A stretch of DNA of 64,000 nt from Cupriavidus taiwanensis (GTDB lineage Bacteria; Pseudomonadota; Gammaproteobacteria; Burkholderiales; Burkholderiaceae): contig NZ_LT977072.1 in the NCBI RefSeq assembly GCF_900250075.1, forward strand, positions 47,064 through 111,063, given 5' to 3'. Of this stretch, positions 20,999-32,226 are shown piece after piece; the stretch's first letter is position 1; each line of letters starts with the position of its first letter. The notes under the pieces are model-generated. The model was not told the DNA's origin. It saw only the letters and a list, made by a program, of their open reading frames with translations, and did no database searches. The position numbers and the translations under genes were made by a program.

Positions 20999-22026
20999 AC
21001 TCTACGCGAGATACGCCCATCCACTTGTGAAGCGTAGTTGTCGTGGACTAACTTCGATTACGGGTCCATATTGGCAGAGGCCATCACCACGAAAGGTAAT
21101 GTGCAAAGAGTGGCGCTCAATTTGGTGCCGGCACCTTGGCAAACAGCGCGTTGTAGGTAGCGATGAAATTCGCCATGAACGCATAGGCGGTCTCCAACGT
21201 GCCTGATGCCACGGAGATAAAAACCCTCGAAAAGCAGTCCAGGGGATTCACGTTCGACTGTTTCACGCGAACCTGGACAGACCGAAGTTGGTCCAGCTAC
21301 CTTCCATTTTTAGCTCAAACAATCGCCTGCGGAAAATTTCGCACGTTCATCGTCACTAGCCCTCTTTGATTGTTCACATGATAGCGCCAGAAGGTACGCG
21401 CAAGCAGTTGTTCTTCCTGATGACAATTCCCCGCATTGCACGCACCCGGTGTGCAGGCTTGCGCGAGAAAGCCGGGCACATAGCCTCGAAGGGACGTTTA
21501 TATATCAACGTAGCACAAAATCCTGGGTGCCGCAACCGAATTAAATCTAGGCAAGCAAAAAGATAATTGACTTGGAACTTGCAAAGATCGGGGCAAATTA
21601 CGGATTGTAACTTGGTTGCTACAGAATCACGTCTTTGGTGAACCGATGTACTGGAGCGATGTATGGTAACGGCGCTATGTCGACCCGATTACGCTCATAG
21701 CGCATTATGTAGTACAACGTAGCGGCCTGCATTGCCGTCGCACTCATCAGAAGTTTAGGTTGCAGATTGACAGCCCTAACAATCTTTGGGGGCTCCTGCC
21801 GCTTTCGCCGGCGTTGGCTTGTATTGAAACCTAAACGCATAACAAGCCGCCGATTCAATGAGCGGCCCGCCTGCATGAGGATCTTTCGAAAGTTTGTGGA
21901 ACAATCAGATCGCCTGCAAAGATTTGATTCAGATCAATTGACGGGACTAGACCTTATGTCTATCTTCTTTTGGATACCATCCCGTCCTTTAGACTCGCGT
22001 CACCATTGCATGGTGATATTGGTAGA
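20999..22026. other. Unassigned 1-kb stretch
   Basis: No credible intact gene. The minus strand at about 21120-21190 reads FMANFIATYNALFAKVP, reminiscent of an ISNCY-type transposase C-terminus, but it is too short to be sure. The distal end should hold the LysR gene promoter. Confidence 0.35.
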
Positions 22027-23043
22027 ATGTCCAATCCTACGCTGTCGGAAATTCGTCATGTTAACACGAAGCTGTTGCAAGTCTTTGTTCTCGTTATGGA
22101 GTACCGTAACCTGGGTGCTGTCGCAGCATGCACCCAGCGCAGCGTGAGCACGGTGTCCTATAGTCTCGATCGCTTGGGCGAGATCACCGGTGACCCCTTG
22201 TTCTTCAAAGGAAACGGCATACTCGTGCCCACGCCGCATGCGATACGTCTGGAAAAGATAGCGCGTCAGATCCTGGAGATATGGGGAGATTTGGTTCGAC
22301 GCCGAGAGGAGGTCACGATCAAGCGTCAGGAGGGTGGTAGGCGCGTAGCAATAGGCTTTTCGGCATCGATTGGCGATCCCCTCATCACTGAAATCTTGTT
22401 CGCCTTAGGCGAGGAGTTTCCGCAAGACACTTTTGTCACGCGGCCGGTGATTGCCGACGCGGTGCTTGCCAGTCTACTTGACGCCGGAGCATTAGACTGC
22501 GCCTTCGTCGTCGACAGCGGGCACCATCCCGAGCGTATGCGCCAGCACAACATCGTGGCAACGCAGCGTCGGCTCGTCAGCGCCACGCGCAGAGTCAACG
22601 AGGATAAGAGCGAGAATGCCTGGATCCTATTGCAAGAAGACAGCGAACCCGGCAGCCCGTTACGTGCCTTCCTGAGCCGGCAGGCCGGTACACCTGGCTA
22701 CCGAGAGACGGTGGTACCATCCTGGCATGCGCAGATAACGCTACTGCATTCAGCGGGCGGCATCTGCTCGCTGCTGGATTATAACGTTCCATTGGTGACA
22801 CGCGAGCGAGAAACGCAACTTCTAGCACTCCCTTGTAGTTTCCCCAGATGGGCTGCCTTGAATTTTTGGGGGGCGGAACGCAGTTGCGATCAACGAGTGG
22901 TGAGCGACGTCATGGAGGTTGGTAGAGCTGTGATGCGCGATCCGCTCAAGGCCATCGGCAGAAGTAACAACATGGCTCAACAGCAATTTCTAAGCAATCG
23001 CTTACCAGAGGCAGGCGCCGTAGACACAAGTACTTTCAGTTAG
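22027..23043 (+). CDS. LysR-family transcriptional regulator
   Basis: 338 residues with an N-terminal winged helix-turn-helix (about 12-70: TKLLQVFVLVMEYRNLGAVA, STVSYSLDRLGEITGDPLF) and a C-terminal periplasmic-binding-like effector domain (from about residue 95). The ATG at 22027 is preferred over a TTG at 21970 because the HTH then begins at the usual distance. It has no adjacent divergent gene and is followed by an IS630 remnant, so its target cannot be inferred. Its spacing of motifs resembles NodD-type LysR proteins, but nothing identifies it as NodD. Confidence 0.85.
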   Translation: MSNPTLSEIRHVNTKLLQVFVLVMEYRNLGAVAACTQRSVSTVSYSLDRLGEITGDPLFFKGNGILVPTPHAIRLEKIARQILEIWGDLVRRREEVTIKRQEGGRRVAIGFSASIGDPLITEILFALGEEFPQDTFVTRPVIADAVLASLLDAGALDCAFVVDSGHHPERMRQHNIVATQRRLVSATRRVNEDKSENAWILLQEDSEPGSPLRAFLSRQAGTPGYRETVVPSWHAQITLLHSAGGICSLLDYNVPLVTRERETQLLALPCSFPRWAALNFWGAERSCDQRVVSDVMEVGRAVMRDPLKAIGRSNNMAQQQFLSNRLPEAGAVDTSTFS

Positions 23044-23079
23044 AGGCCGTAATCAGCCGCCTGCGTTATTGATATATTT

Positions 23080-24024
23080 TTTTCCTGTCGGCTGCTTGGC
23101 AGGTATAGGCAGGCGTGGTGAGTCTGGACAGTCCGGAGTTACACCGATTTATCCTAGTCCTCCGCGTCATTGAAACGGAACCGGACGAATTCGTCGCGAT
23201 GGATCGTTGTACTTCCACTTGATTGAGCCAAGACGAATAAGTCGGCGTGTAGTGCAACCGGATGTCGCGATGCTTATTGAGGAAGGTACCTACGATATCC
23301 GTCTTGTAGCTGGTAATGATGTCACAAATTAGGTGGAATTCCTGCTTCGGCCTCTGACTGGCGACAACGTCGCTCAGGAACGCGACGAATTGATCGCTGG
23401 TATGGCATGGTGCGGTCTTGCCGATCACCGGCACATTTATCGTATTGAGTGCGGCAAACAGGTTGAGAGCGCCGTGCTTCCCGGCGACAGCGGCAACACC
23501 GATCCTTACTATCCAGGGACTTGAACTCCGGTCTTCTCGGTCAAGGAGAACACCACCGCATGCGCTGGCTGGTTCCGGTACAGGTCCGCGGCATTGATCT
23601 CGAAGTGCGGATCATTGGAGATCATATGCTTGTCCCAGCGATCCGGGCGTACGCCATGTCTGCGGCAGATGCGCTGCACCAGCCGTGACCGACACGTCGT
23701 AAGTTCCGCAGCAAGCTTCTGGGTACGTGGCCCATGCGCACGCTTGGAATTGAGCGTGGAGTTCAGCACGCGCGCCTCAAACTCCTCGGGCGGCTGCAGT
23801 GGCCGTCTCTCAGGATGGCTCGCGTGCAAGCAGGACAGCCGCTCGGCCAAAAACCGGCTGGATCATCGCGTGATAAAACGCGAGTCGCAGCCAGGCCGTT
23901 GCATGATTGTTTCACGCGATGTGGCTATCGTCACGCAGAAGAATCGGCTTCAAGCCTCGCGTACGGCGCGGCTCCGAGTCGCCGCCTGCAACTGTTCACG
24001 CTCAGACTCGGTCAAGTTCATTTT
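23080..24024 (-). pseudogene. IS630-family transposase, frameshifted
   Basis: Minus strand from about 24024: MNLTESEREQLQA, then LTTCRSRLVQRICRRHGVRP, RWDKHMISNDPHFEINAADL, HAVVFSLTEKTGVQ (first catalytic Asp region degraded), APCHTSDQFVAFLSDVVASQ and TPTYSSWLNQVEV. The parts lie in different frames. A shorter related piece occurs at 28735-28840. Confidence 0.85.
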
Positions 24025-24304
24025 TCCATGCACCCAATTCAAGTACAAACTGGTGTTTTTTCAATGGTGCAGTGGACTAGTCGCCGCCGTATATAGAACT
24101 CACTGCGCCTTCATGACATCGGGTAAACCAACAACGGAGGTGCGTTCGAAGAGAGTCAAGGCAGCCGCCTCGGTGACGCCGCGCCGAGCGCCCGTTGCGT
24201 TAATTGGAGCATTGCGGCTCACCTTACACGAAGCTCAGCCTCTTCAATGAGTGTAGGCTGTGGAAGCTTGCTGCACTCAACCGCGCGTTGTTGATCGGAG
24301 GGCT

Positions 24305-24772
24305 CTAGGTACTCCGCGGGCTAGTTTGATTTGCAGCGCAGCGCTGTGCCTGGGCAATTCCAGCCTCAAGTTGCGCTAGGCCGCGCGATAGTTCATCCAA
24401 GGTCGTCGTAGAAACTTCGGACAGCGCCGCTTCCAGGAAAGACGAGCGCAGCGGCATTGCGTGCGCCACCACCTGCCTCCCGGCAGGCGATAACGTGACA
24501 TGGAGGACGCGGTTGTCCCGTTCCGACATGCTACGCTCGATCCAGCCAAGCTCCTGCATAACTTTTAGCTGGCGGGTCAGCGCGCCGGGATCCATGACGA
24601 CGAGGTCAGCCAGGGCTTTCTGGCCCATGGCGCCTTCCTGATGATGCAGCGCATGTAATATTCGCCAGCGCGGCAAGGGTAGTCCCATGCGCTTCTCGAA
24701 CGCCCCCGTAAAGGCGCGATAGGTTCGGCCGAGTTGCTGCAATACGGCCACACTTTGTCGCTCCATATCCAT
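24305..24772 (-). CDS. MarR-family transcriptional regulator
   Basis: 155-residue winged-helix regulator: PRWRILHALHHQEGAMGQKA, ALADLVVMDPGALTRQLKVM (recognition helix region) and the wing ERSMSERDNRVLHVTLSP. It lies 9 bp downstream of an MFS transporter gene on the same strand, a common MarR/efflux arrangement in which MarR represses the unit and responds to the substrate. Very GC-rich like its partner. The regulator is complete although its transporter is decayed. Confidence 0.88.
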   Translation of the reverse strand: MDMERQSVAVLQQLGRTYRAFTGAFEKRMGLPLPRWRILHALHHQEGAMGQKALADLVVMDPGALTRQLKVMQELGWIERSMSERDNRVLHVTLSPAGRQVVAHAMPLRSSFLEAALSEVSTTTLDELSRGLAQLEAGIAQAQRCAANQTSPRST

Positions 24773-24781
24773 CGTTTCTCC

Positions 24782-25693
24782 TCAGGGTAAGCTGCCGCGC
24801 AGCTTTAGTCCGCCGCCATGACTGGTACAAGCCCGTGGCGTGGCTTGATCGAAGGCACCTGGCGCGCGCTCCACACACCCAGCACGGCTGCCGCCCGAGA
24901 AGCGGGATCCCACCATGCGACCGACCATGCGCAGCGATTGCAGTATGGCCGTGGCGATGCCGAGGTGCTCGCGCCCCGCGGTCTGCTGCGCGAACACCGT
25001 CAGGTTGGGCATGCTAAAGCCAAGGCCCAGGCCGCTGACCAGCATGATGGCCATCAGCACGCCATGCGGCATGCCGCGGGTGGCCTGCGACAACCCCAGG
25101 CAGGACAGTGTCCGCATGCCAAAGCCGGCATAGAGCACATTGTTTGGGCGTCGGATGCGCGTTACGATGCGGCCATTGAGGACGCTGCCCACGGTGATGC
25201 AGACCACCAGCGGCGTGATCAGCACGCCGGCCTGCTTCGGCGAGTAGCCGAACCCGCCCTGGAACAGCAGCGGCGCATATAGCAACAGCGCGAACATGGT
25301 AAAGCCGGTGAACACCGCCAGCTTGAACAGCGGCGCCATCCCGGGGTCCCGGAACATTTCGGCCGGCAGGATCGGATTGGCGCAGCGCCGCTCCCACTGC
25401 CACAGCGCCGCCGACGCCACCGCCGTCAGCACGAGCAGCCCAGCGGTAAAGGCGTCGAGGCCATGCGCCGGCAACAGTTCCACGCTCATCTGCATGCTGC
25501 CCAGGCCGGCCGCGATCAGCTGCGCCCCCAGCCAGTCGACGCGAATCGGCCCGCGATCATTGCCCACCATGGTCTGGTCTAGCGCCACAAGCGTTCCCAC
25601 GAAAGCCACGCCCAACGTAGCCATCAGAGATTCAGGGAAGGGCAACACCTTGTCGTTGGGGGAAGCGCCTTGTAGTTTTGCCACTCTTGGCAT
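24782..25693 (-). pseudogene. MFS drug exporter (DHA2/EmrB-like), internally deleted
   Basis: The first ~42 residues (LMATLGVAFVGTLVALDQTM, TM1 with the LDxT motif) jump directly to VDWLGAQLIAAGLGSMQMSV, which in the 14-TM DHA2 family lies after TM6. Roughly 120-150 residues are missing. Later TM segments are preserved (FTMFALLLYAPLLFQGGFGY). From about residue 260 the frame is lost (SGGSRAGCVERAPG). About 300 residues against the usual ~500. Transport is unlikely. Confidence 0.8.
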
Positions 25694-26259
25694 AAGAACC
25701 TCCTTGCGTCACCACCTTGCAAATCACGGGCCATCGAGCCGAATTGCTAATAGTCCTGCTCTCTGCATGCCGAATCTCCATTAGCTTTGTCGTGTTTCAG
25801 GCACGCTTCTGTCTTGTGTGCAACAAAATGACGATGCGACGGCATTCTAAACGCCGGTTTGCAAGGGCTACTCCTTGCTGAGCCAGGATGACCCAGTGTT
25901 TTTAAGGCATGAAGCTTCATATGTGTGCGCAGCTCAAGCGGTCGGTATCATGCTAGCGCTGGTTGCGCAGGTGTTCATCTAGTCGTGGCTGCCCGACCCC
26001 ATCGATGGACGCAAGTCTTCAAGACAGGCGAAATTGGGTTGCAGACCACCGAAGTGGCCATCCGTGCGGGTGTGTTCAACCGCATGGTCGCGCTCGCTTG
26101 CCTGCTATCCGTTCGTATCGCTTGAATTCGTCATCGCCGAGGAGCTCTGTTTTCAATCTCGATCTATGAAAGTGCTCACCGGTGCACCTGTCTCGATGGT
26201 CGAACCATACACCAAGTTACTCGGTGAGGAGAAGAGGGCACCGGTTCCAATCATGCGGT
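25694..26259. other. Unassigned stretch
   Basis: Holds the promoter region of the MFS/MarR unit at its left edge. The rest shows no credible gene and looks like decayed DNA leading into an IS256 fragment. Confidence 0.4.
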
Positions 26260-26511
26260 TACGAATGCCATCGAAAGCCTGAATATGCATGTGCGCAAGA
26301 TCATCAAACCCGAGGGCACCTCCCCTCGAATGAAGCAGCTGTCAACCTGCTGTGGCTGGTGCTGCGCAACGTGCTGGCCTAGTCGGTTCGCACCACCTAT
26401 GACTGAAAGTCCGCCATGAACCAGTTTGCTATTTTGTATGGCGAGTAATTTACTGCGGCACGGGGCTAACAGAATTCAAAACCGCCTTGCACACAAAAAT
26501 GAGACAGCTCC
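26260..26511 (+). pseudogene. IS256-family transposase, C-terminal fragment with right end
   Basis: Plus strand reads VTNAIESLNMHVRKIIKPEG, then in another frame NEAAVNLLWLVLRNVLA, followed by the same non-coding end as at 4776-4860 (CCAGTTTGCTATT, GGGGCTAACAGAATT). The terminal ACACAAAA near 26495 pairs with the left ends at 28841 and 33409. Confidence 0.8.
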
Positions 26512-26712
26512 CTCGACGGCGGCCAACATCACGTCGCGGATTCTGAAAGAGCTGATTCTGATTGACGCCATGCTGGCGCCCCGCCTGGGGCCGCGGCATC
26601 CAGTTGGCTGACGGCCACAATCATTGCTCTGCATTGTGTCTAGTAGTTTGTCTAAATTTCCTTCAGGCGCCACCTTGAACTGACCACAGTTTGAGTTAGA
26701 CGAAGGCTGAGT

Positions 26713-26890
26713 TCAGTATTGCACAGGAATCAGCCAATTTAGCTTCAACTTGATGCGGTCGTGATTGTGATAGCGGATGTAGCGCGCCCGTCCGGTCTGT
26801 AGTTGCTCCATATTGGCAAACTCGTTCAGGTAAAAGAATTCGGACTTGAGCGTGCCACCGGGGTGCTGGTGGAAGGGGGGCTTGAGGGTG
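26713..26890 (-). pseudogene. IS3-family transposase (OrfB) C-terminal fragment
   Basis: Minus strand reads GTLKSEFFYLNEFANMEQLQ, ARYIRYHNHDRIKLKLNWLI and PVQY before a stop at 26713, the classical C-terminus of IS3-group OrfB. Only about 55 codons remain. Confidence 0.8.
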
Positions 26891-27463
26891 ACGTCTATGG
26901 CCTGGAGCGTGATGGCAAAAACGGCAATCGCACGAAAAAATCGTGATTAATTTCGATCAAGGAAGTTAGGCTGCGGCATTTTTGGTCAGAAAGAGCGGTG
27001 GCCCGCCTCAGGTTGGAAAAAGTCCGTGGCCGGCTCGCCTTATAAGGGATGCCCCTTAAATGCTGTGCAATTTCATTGCAATTCATCTCCGCTCAATCTT
27101 TCCGTGACCTTCGGCGCAGCACTAGAAGATGCCTAGTAGGAGCGGCGTCGTAACGGCGTCTTTTGTGCGGACTGACATTGCTCGTTCGGCACCTCGCCTG
27201 GATGCCACACTTCCACGGGAATGACCATTCAGTCCGAATTTATGGGGCCAACTGCGTGAGTGCGATCATTCCAAAATGGCCTATCCGGAAGGCGATTTTC
27301 TTCTACCACGGCCTACCCAGCCAGCAACGACAACACACGATGTCATATTTCTCTTTTCGGTGACCGTTGAACACCCAAGCTTGCCACCCCGTCCGATGAC
27401 AACGAGTCCAAGCCACTTTAATCTTTTGGATATCCCAAAGTTCAAATCCTAACAGGGCGACAT
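26891..27463. other. Unassigned stretch
   Basis: No credible gene or recognisable mobile-element motif. Confidence 0.4.
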
Positions 27464-28399
27464 CTATTCTGCCGTGAGGGTCTTGGTAAAGTATACCGGG
27501 TCGACGTGGGTCATCACGTTGAGTACGCGATGGTGCTCCAGCGTGCGGCGCCGGGCGTCGACGGCAATCGCATGGCCCTGTGCCACTGTCAGCGTGGCCT
27601 CGATTTCCAGATGGACATCAACGAGCACCTGGTCGCCCATCTTGCGGGTGCGAAGGTCATGCAAGCCGAGCACGCCGGGCGTGCCCAGCATGGTGGCGCG
27701 AATGTCGGCGACGGTTTCTTTGTCGGCGGCGCGGTCCATCAGGTCATTGAGCGCGTCCCAACTGAAGCGCAGCCCCATGCGCGCGACCATCAGCCCCACT
27801 ACCATTGCCGCGATCGGGTCGAGGCTGTGATAGCCGAGCAGGTTGCCGGCGATGCCAAGCGCCACCACCAACGACGAAGCCGCATCCGAGCGCGCATGCC
27901 AGGCATTGGCTACCAGCATGCTCGAACGGACCCGCCGCGCCACGGACAGCATGTAGCGGAACAGCAACTCCTTGGATGCCAGCGCGACCACTGCCACCCA
28001 AAGTGCCATTGGCTGAACCGGCTGTAGCCCGGCGGGATGCTGCAGCTTGCCCAGTGCTGCCCACAGCATGCCCGCCGCCACCGTCAGCAGCAGCACACCC
28101 AGGACCAGCGACGCTCCTGTTTCGAAGCGCAGGTGGCCATACTGGTGATCGGCATCCGGGTCCTTGCAGCTTTGCCATCCGGCGGCCAGCACGACAAAGT
28201 CTGAAAGCAGGTCGGACAGCGAATGCGCAGCGTCGGCAATCAGCGCCTGCGAGCCGGAGATGATGCCGGCCGCCCCCTGGGCCATGGTCAGGCCGATATT
28301 GACCGCCACGCTGACAAGCGTGCTGCGCCAGCCGGCGCTGTGGCGCGCCTGTGCGTCAGTCAGCCTTCCGGCGTCGTTTTCGGGTAGTTCGGGACGCAT
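27464..28399 (-). CDS. Cation diffusion facilitator family metal transporter
   Basis: 311-residue CDF efflux protein exporting divalent metals (Zn2+, Co2+, Fe2+ or similar) from the cytoplasm in exchange for protons. TM-embedded metal-site motifs are intact: H59-x3-D63 in DAAHSLSD and H168-x3-D172 in WHARSDAA. A cytoplasmic C-terminal domain (about 215-305; VDVHLEIEATLTVAQGHAIA) is present. Strongly GC-rich compared with its surroundings, like the RND pair, which suggests origin from a GC-rich replicon. Stands alone. Confidence 0.93.
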   Translation of the reverse strand: MRPELPENDAGRLTDAQARHSAGWRSTLVSVAVNIGLTMAQGAAGIISGSQALIADAAHSLSDLLSDFVVLAAGWQSCKDPDADHQYGHLRFETGASLVLGVLLLTVAAGMLWAALGKLQHPAGLQPVQPMALWVAVVALASKELLFRYMLSVARRVRSSMLVANAWHARSDAASSLVVALGIAGNLLGYHSLDPIAAMVVGLMVARMGLRFSWDALNDLMDRAADKETVADIRATMLGTPGVLGLHDLRTRKMGDQVLVDVHLEIEATLTVAQGHAIAVDARRRTLEHHRVLNVMTHVDPVYFTKTLTAE

Positions 28400-28734
28400 C
28401 CGGTGAATTTCGATTTGATCGTGAGACTATAGCTCAAAGCGACGGGAAGTAGATCATCACGTCCAGGTGGTGACGAAAAAAGTCCTGCCGCTCCGCTTCG
28501 GCTTTCAGAAGATTGTCTTTGAAGCGATTTCCCAATTCTGGTCTTTTTCATTTTAAGGCTTCTTTGACCATGCGAAAGCACCGAGCAGCACTAGCAAAGA
28601 AAATACGAATCAGTACACCATCCACAAGCGCGAAGGATCTCCTGCCTGGTGCAGAAGGTAGGTCAAAAGCAAACTGATGCCAGACAAACCTCCACGCAGA
28701 CAACAAACCTGTCGCCGGAAGCTGCGTCCTCGGT
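28400..28734. other. Unassigned stretch
   Basis: Upstream region of the CDF gene followed by decayed DNA; no credible gene. Confidence 0.4.
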
Positions 28735-28840
28735 CGCGATGGATTGTCGAACTTCCACTTGATTAGCTTGGAGTCCTCCGGCCTTTGATTGGCGACAACG
28801 TTAGTCAAGGAACGCAACGAATTGTTCGCTGGTAGGGCCT
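28735..28840 (-). pseudogene. IS630 fragment, internally deleted
   Basis: Closely resembles two separate parts of the 23080-24024 IS630 copy joined together: GATGGATTGTCGAACTTCC and TTGGCGACAACG, the latter encoding VVANQRP on the minus strand. About 100 bp. Ends exactly where the IS256 left end begins. Confidence 0.6.
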
Positions 28841-28888
28841 ATCAGAAATTTTGTGTTTAGGGCATAACATGTCGCCAAGGAGCATGTA
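28841..28888 (+). repeat. Isolated IS256-type left end
   Basis: ATCAGAAATTTTGTGTTTAG and the following bases match 33409-33455 almost base for base over some 45 bp. The second copy leads into an IS256 transposase N-terminus; this copy does not, so it is a truncated left end. Confidence 0.75.
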
Positions 28889-29364
28889 CTCAATGAGTGC
28901 GCAACACCGCAGCGTCCCTGTCGCATCCACTGCGTTGTCAGTTCTTGCCAAGGCTCCGACCTGATCAACAATGTTGAACAAGACGTTCGCTCTCGCAGTT
29001 GGAAGCCGACTCTGCATAGAGCACGTCATCAGGATACAGGGAATCATGAACCTGTAGGGCCGATAAAGAATCTCTTCCAAGGTGTTCGGCGGGATTGAAA
29101 TTGATCTTGTTCAAATCTAATTTAAATTATCGAGTCGGATCATTTTTTCTGTACGAAGATTGATATCGCACGTGAGCGCTTTGCAACGCTGGAGGTTACC
29201 ACCCGCTCAAGCAGGGAGGGCTTATTCCAACGGACCATGCGAATAGGAGGATTGTCTAGTGTGTGATAGAGCGCGCAGAATTAGGTCTGCCAAGAATGTG
29301 GCGCCAAAAGATGCTCCAGAGGGACAGGAGTAGGAAATTATTACCTAACGTAGCGATTTGCGGC
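28889..29364. other. Unassigned stretch
   Basis: No gene recognised; AT-rich from about 29090. Confidence 0.4.
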
Positions 29365-29622
29365 ATGGAGAAGGCAACAATTAATACGCTTTTCACGCGA
29401 GAGCAGCTGGATCTGTACTTCGCGTCGTACATTGGGATGGAGGGGGGAAATCCGGCAGGTGAAGTCTGGTTTTACGATGGAGTACCGCCTTCCACGGCTG
29501 ATCCGCTTGTGGGGGCGCCTGGCGCCCAAAGTAGAACCCAATGCCTGGGATGCACAACAAGACTATCTTGACAAATGCCAACGGCAATTCCACGTTTCCT
29601 GGCGGTTGCTAAGAGTACATTG
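29365..29622 (+). pseudogene. Hypothetical protein fragment, probably frameshifted
   Basis: MEKATINTLFTREQLDLYFA and GMEGGNPAGEVWFYDG read like real protein, but the frame then appears to change to MEYRLPRLIRLWGRLAPKVE. I do not recognise the family. A frameshift near 29475 would explain both halves. Confidence 0.3.
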
Positions 29623-29936
29623 AATGTTACCGGCGGTACTGATATTGGTGCCAATCTCGCGGTGGCGCACAGGCTCAGGCGGTGAAGTACCATAGCAGGT
29701 GTGACGCCGGTGCATCGTTAATGGTTTCATTAGTTGAAAAGCATAGGAGGAGGGATGCTGAGTCCTCATGAATTCGGAAGGGGTGGATGCCCCAGATCTC
29801 GACACGCTGGAGTGCCCTGGTCGTAAGGCTGGTAGATATCCATCCGGCTAGAGCTATCCTTGTATCGAACTGTACGGACAATTTCTTGTGAAAGCCCTCG
29901 TTGGGACAACTGGGGCACATTTCCAGGGGTTTTATC
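29623..29936. other. Phasin upstream region
   Basis: No gene recognised. Presumably carries the phasin promoter; I could not identify it. Confidence 0.4.
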
Positions 29937-30503
29937 ATGCCTACGTTAGACCTAGAAACGATTGCAGCAGCGCAAAAATCGGGTATTGAGATCCTGTACG
30001 GGCTTACCAGTAGGACGCTCGATGGATTTCACAAGGTTGCGGAACTGAACTTACAGACGATGAAATCGACGTTAGCGGAAACCCAGGCGTGCACGCGCAA
30101 GGCCTTTGAAGCCAAGAACGATGCCGACCTACCGGTGATGGAAGCCAGGATTTTGCTCCCGTTGGCCGAAAAGACTCAAGCGTACTGCCGGCAAGGGCTC
30201 GAGATTGCCGCGGAGACGCGTGCCGATTTTGCGAAGGTGGCCGAAGCCCAGTATGAACAGAGCAAGCGCGTAATGCAGGACTATATTGATGCGGTCGGGC
30301 GTGTCGCTCCTTCTGGCTCGGGGACTGCCATGGCCGCCTGGAAGTCGACTCTGACCGCCACGACAAGCTTTCTCGATGCGATGCAGCGAGCAGGCAAGCA
30401 GGTGGGCGACATCACCGAGAACAACGTGAACCTCGCGGCCTCCGTGGCATCGTCCTCGGCCCTGCAGCCGTCTAGTAACGCTGCGCGGGCCGACAAAGGC
30501 TAG
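29937..30503 (+). CDS. Phasin family protein (polyhydroxyalkanoate granule-associated)
   Basis: 188-residue phasin that coats PHB/PHA granules. Its length and helical, cysteine-poor, Ala/Glu/Lys-rich sequence fit the family: LDLETIAAAQKSGIEILYGL at the start, HKVAELNLQTMKSTLAETQA in the core, and a low-complexity Ser/Ala-rich tail. AGGGG 8 nt before the ATG at 29937 supports this start over an upstream in-frame codon at 29901. PHB metabolism is prominent in Cupriavidus and in rhizobia, so a symbiosis-linked phasin is plausible. No other pha genes are adjacent. Confidence 0.9.
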   Translation: MPTLDLETIAAAQKSGIEILYGLTSRTLDGFHKVAELNLQTMKSTLAETQACTRKAFEAKNDADLPVMEARILLPLAEKTQAYCRQGLEIAAETRADFAKVAEAQYEQSKRVMQDYIDAVGRVAPSGSGTAMAAWKSTLTATTSFLDAMQRAGKQVGDITENNVNLAASVASSSALQPSSNAARADKG

Positions 30504-30994
30504 CACGCTACGGCGGCGGGAAGTGTCCACGGAGAGTCCCGCCCAAAAAAGTCGGATTGATGACTGAGCCTATTTTCAGCCCCTATCACCATGGTCGCTG
30601 CATGTGCGCTCGAGAAGTCTGCGTTCCATGGGGAGCGCTGATAGGCTTACCGAGCGTTTTAGCGGGCAGCACCCGCTTCGAGCTGATCATATTCCCTTGA
30701 GAGACGATGCAGCCCGCCTCCAGAATAGGCACAGGCCGGGTCCGGATGCTGATGAGCACGTCGCGTGAATCGCAGACAGTCTTGAGCCGCCGAGCGGATA
30801 CGGCGCTGCGCGAACTTCTTGTCGAGCGTGACAGTTGCGAGCGTTCGTTGAGCCGGTGGTGCAGATCAATGATATGGACGCCCGATGCATGCGAACAGTT
30901 GGTCACGCCGTTCGATATTTCGGATACTCGTGTCAAGCGCAGTCCAAGTCTGAGCCACTTCGAGCGCCCGCGCAAATTATAAGTGAACCAGTCA
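30504..30994. other. Unassigned stretch
   Basis: Open frames exist on both strands, but none gives a recognisable protein. Probably part of the decayed IS21 neighbourhood. Confidence 0.35.
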
Positions 30995-31480
<486 letters not shown>

Positions 31481-31745
31481 GCTTCATCTAAGCACTTAGT
31501 GCAATACGCATTCTGGCAGGCAACGTAGAAGAAGGCAGGCCGCGGCATTTTAGTGCGAACTCTGGTGACAGTTTCGGTCGGCGCACAGATGAATTGAGTT
31601 TTTCTTCAGAAGGCTTGGTTAATCCGCATTACGATGTTGTCATAGCGGCTAGCGTGGTTATAATTATGCTATTGCACACATAGTAGGGTCACGACACGCA
31701 AGAGATGTGGCCCAAGCCCAAACATGTAACAACTTTGAGGATGAA

Positions 31746-31949
31746 ATGGCGACTGGCATTGTAAAGTGGTTCAATAGTGAAAAAGGATATGGGTTCATCG
31801 CGCCCGATGATGGCGGTAAAGACTTGTTCGCTCATTACAAGGAAATCCAAGGTGGCGGCTTCAAGTCACTGGAGGAGGGCGCGAAAGTAGAATTTGAAAT
31901 CACGCAAGGTATGAAGGGACTGCAGGCGTCAAAGATTCGTAAGCTGTGA
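31746..31949 (+). CDS. Cold-shock domain protein (CspA-like)
   Basis: 67-residue single-stranded nucleic-acid-binding OB-fold protein, an RNA chaperone. RNP1 KGYGFI and the RNP2-like DLFAHYKEI are seen; the usual VHF reads AHY, a mild variant. Ends ASKIRKL. The start [14 protein letters not shown] at 31746 follows GAGG at 31738-31741. The long AT-rich leader upstream (31620-31745) fits csp genes, whose mRNA leaders are often regulatory, but no cold-box motif was identified. Confidence 0.93.
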   Translation: MATGIVKWFNSEKGYGFIAPDDGGKDLFAHYKEIQGGGFKSLEEGAKVEFEITQGMKGLQASKIRKL

Positions 31950-32200
31950 GCACTTGAGAGCCATTTAGACTTGCTGGCGGCGTGGTGCTAGTTTGTGCGT
32001 GAGCTCGGCACCGTCGCCGCTCCTTTTTTATTTTTTTGCCGGGAATTCCACTTGGGAAGATCGGCGAAATTTCAGGATTGTAATTACCATTCCACAAGAC
32101 CATCGTAGCATGGCATCTAATACTCGAGTGCTTCCGTTATCCGTAAGTGGCTCCAGCAATAGGTGCGTTGTAGTAGTGGGAGCAGACTGAATCGTCGGGC

Positions 32201-32226
32201 CGCTAAAGTACAGCGCTAAAGTACAG
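32201..32226. repeat. 13-bp tandem duplication
   Basis: CGCTAAAGTACAG occurs twice head to tail; probably replication slippage. Confidence 0.6.

Noticed and set aside
22027..23043. LysR gene as nodD
   Set aside because: No nod box or nod gene was seen nearby and no NodD-specific motif could be confirmed.
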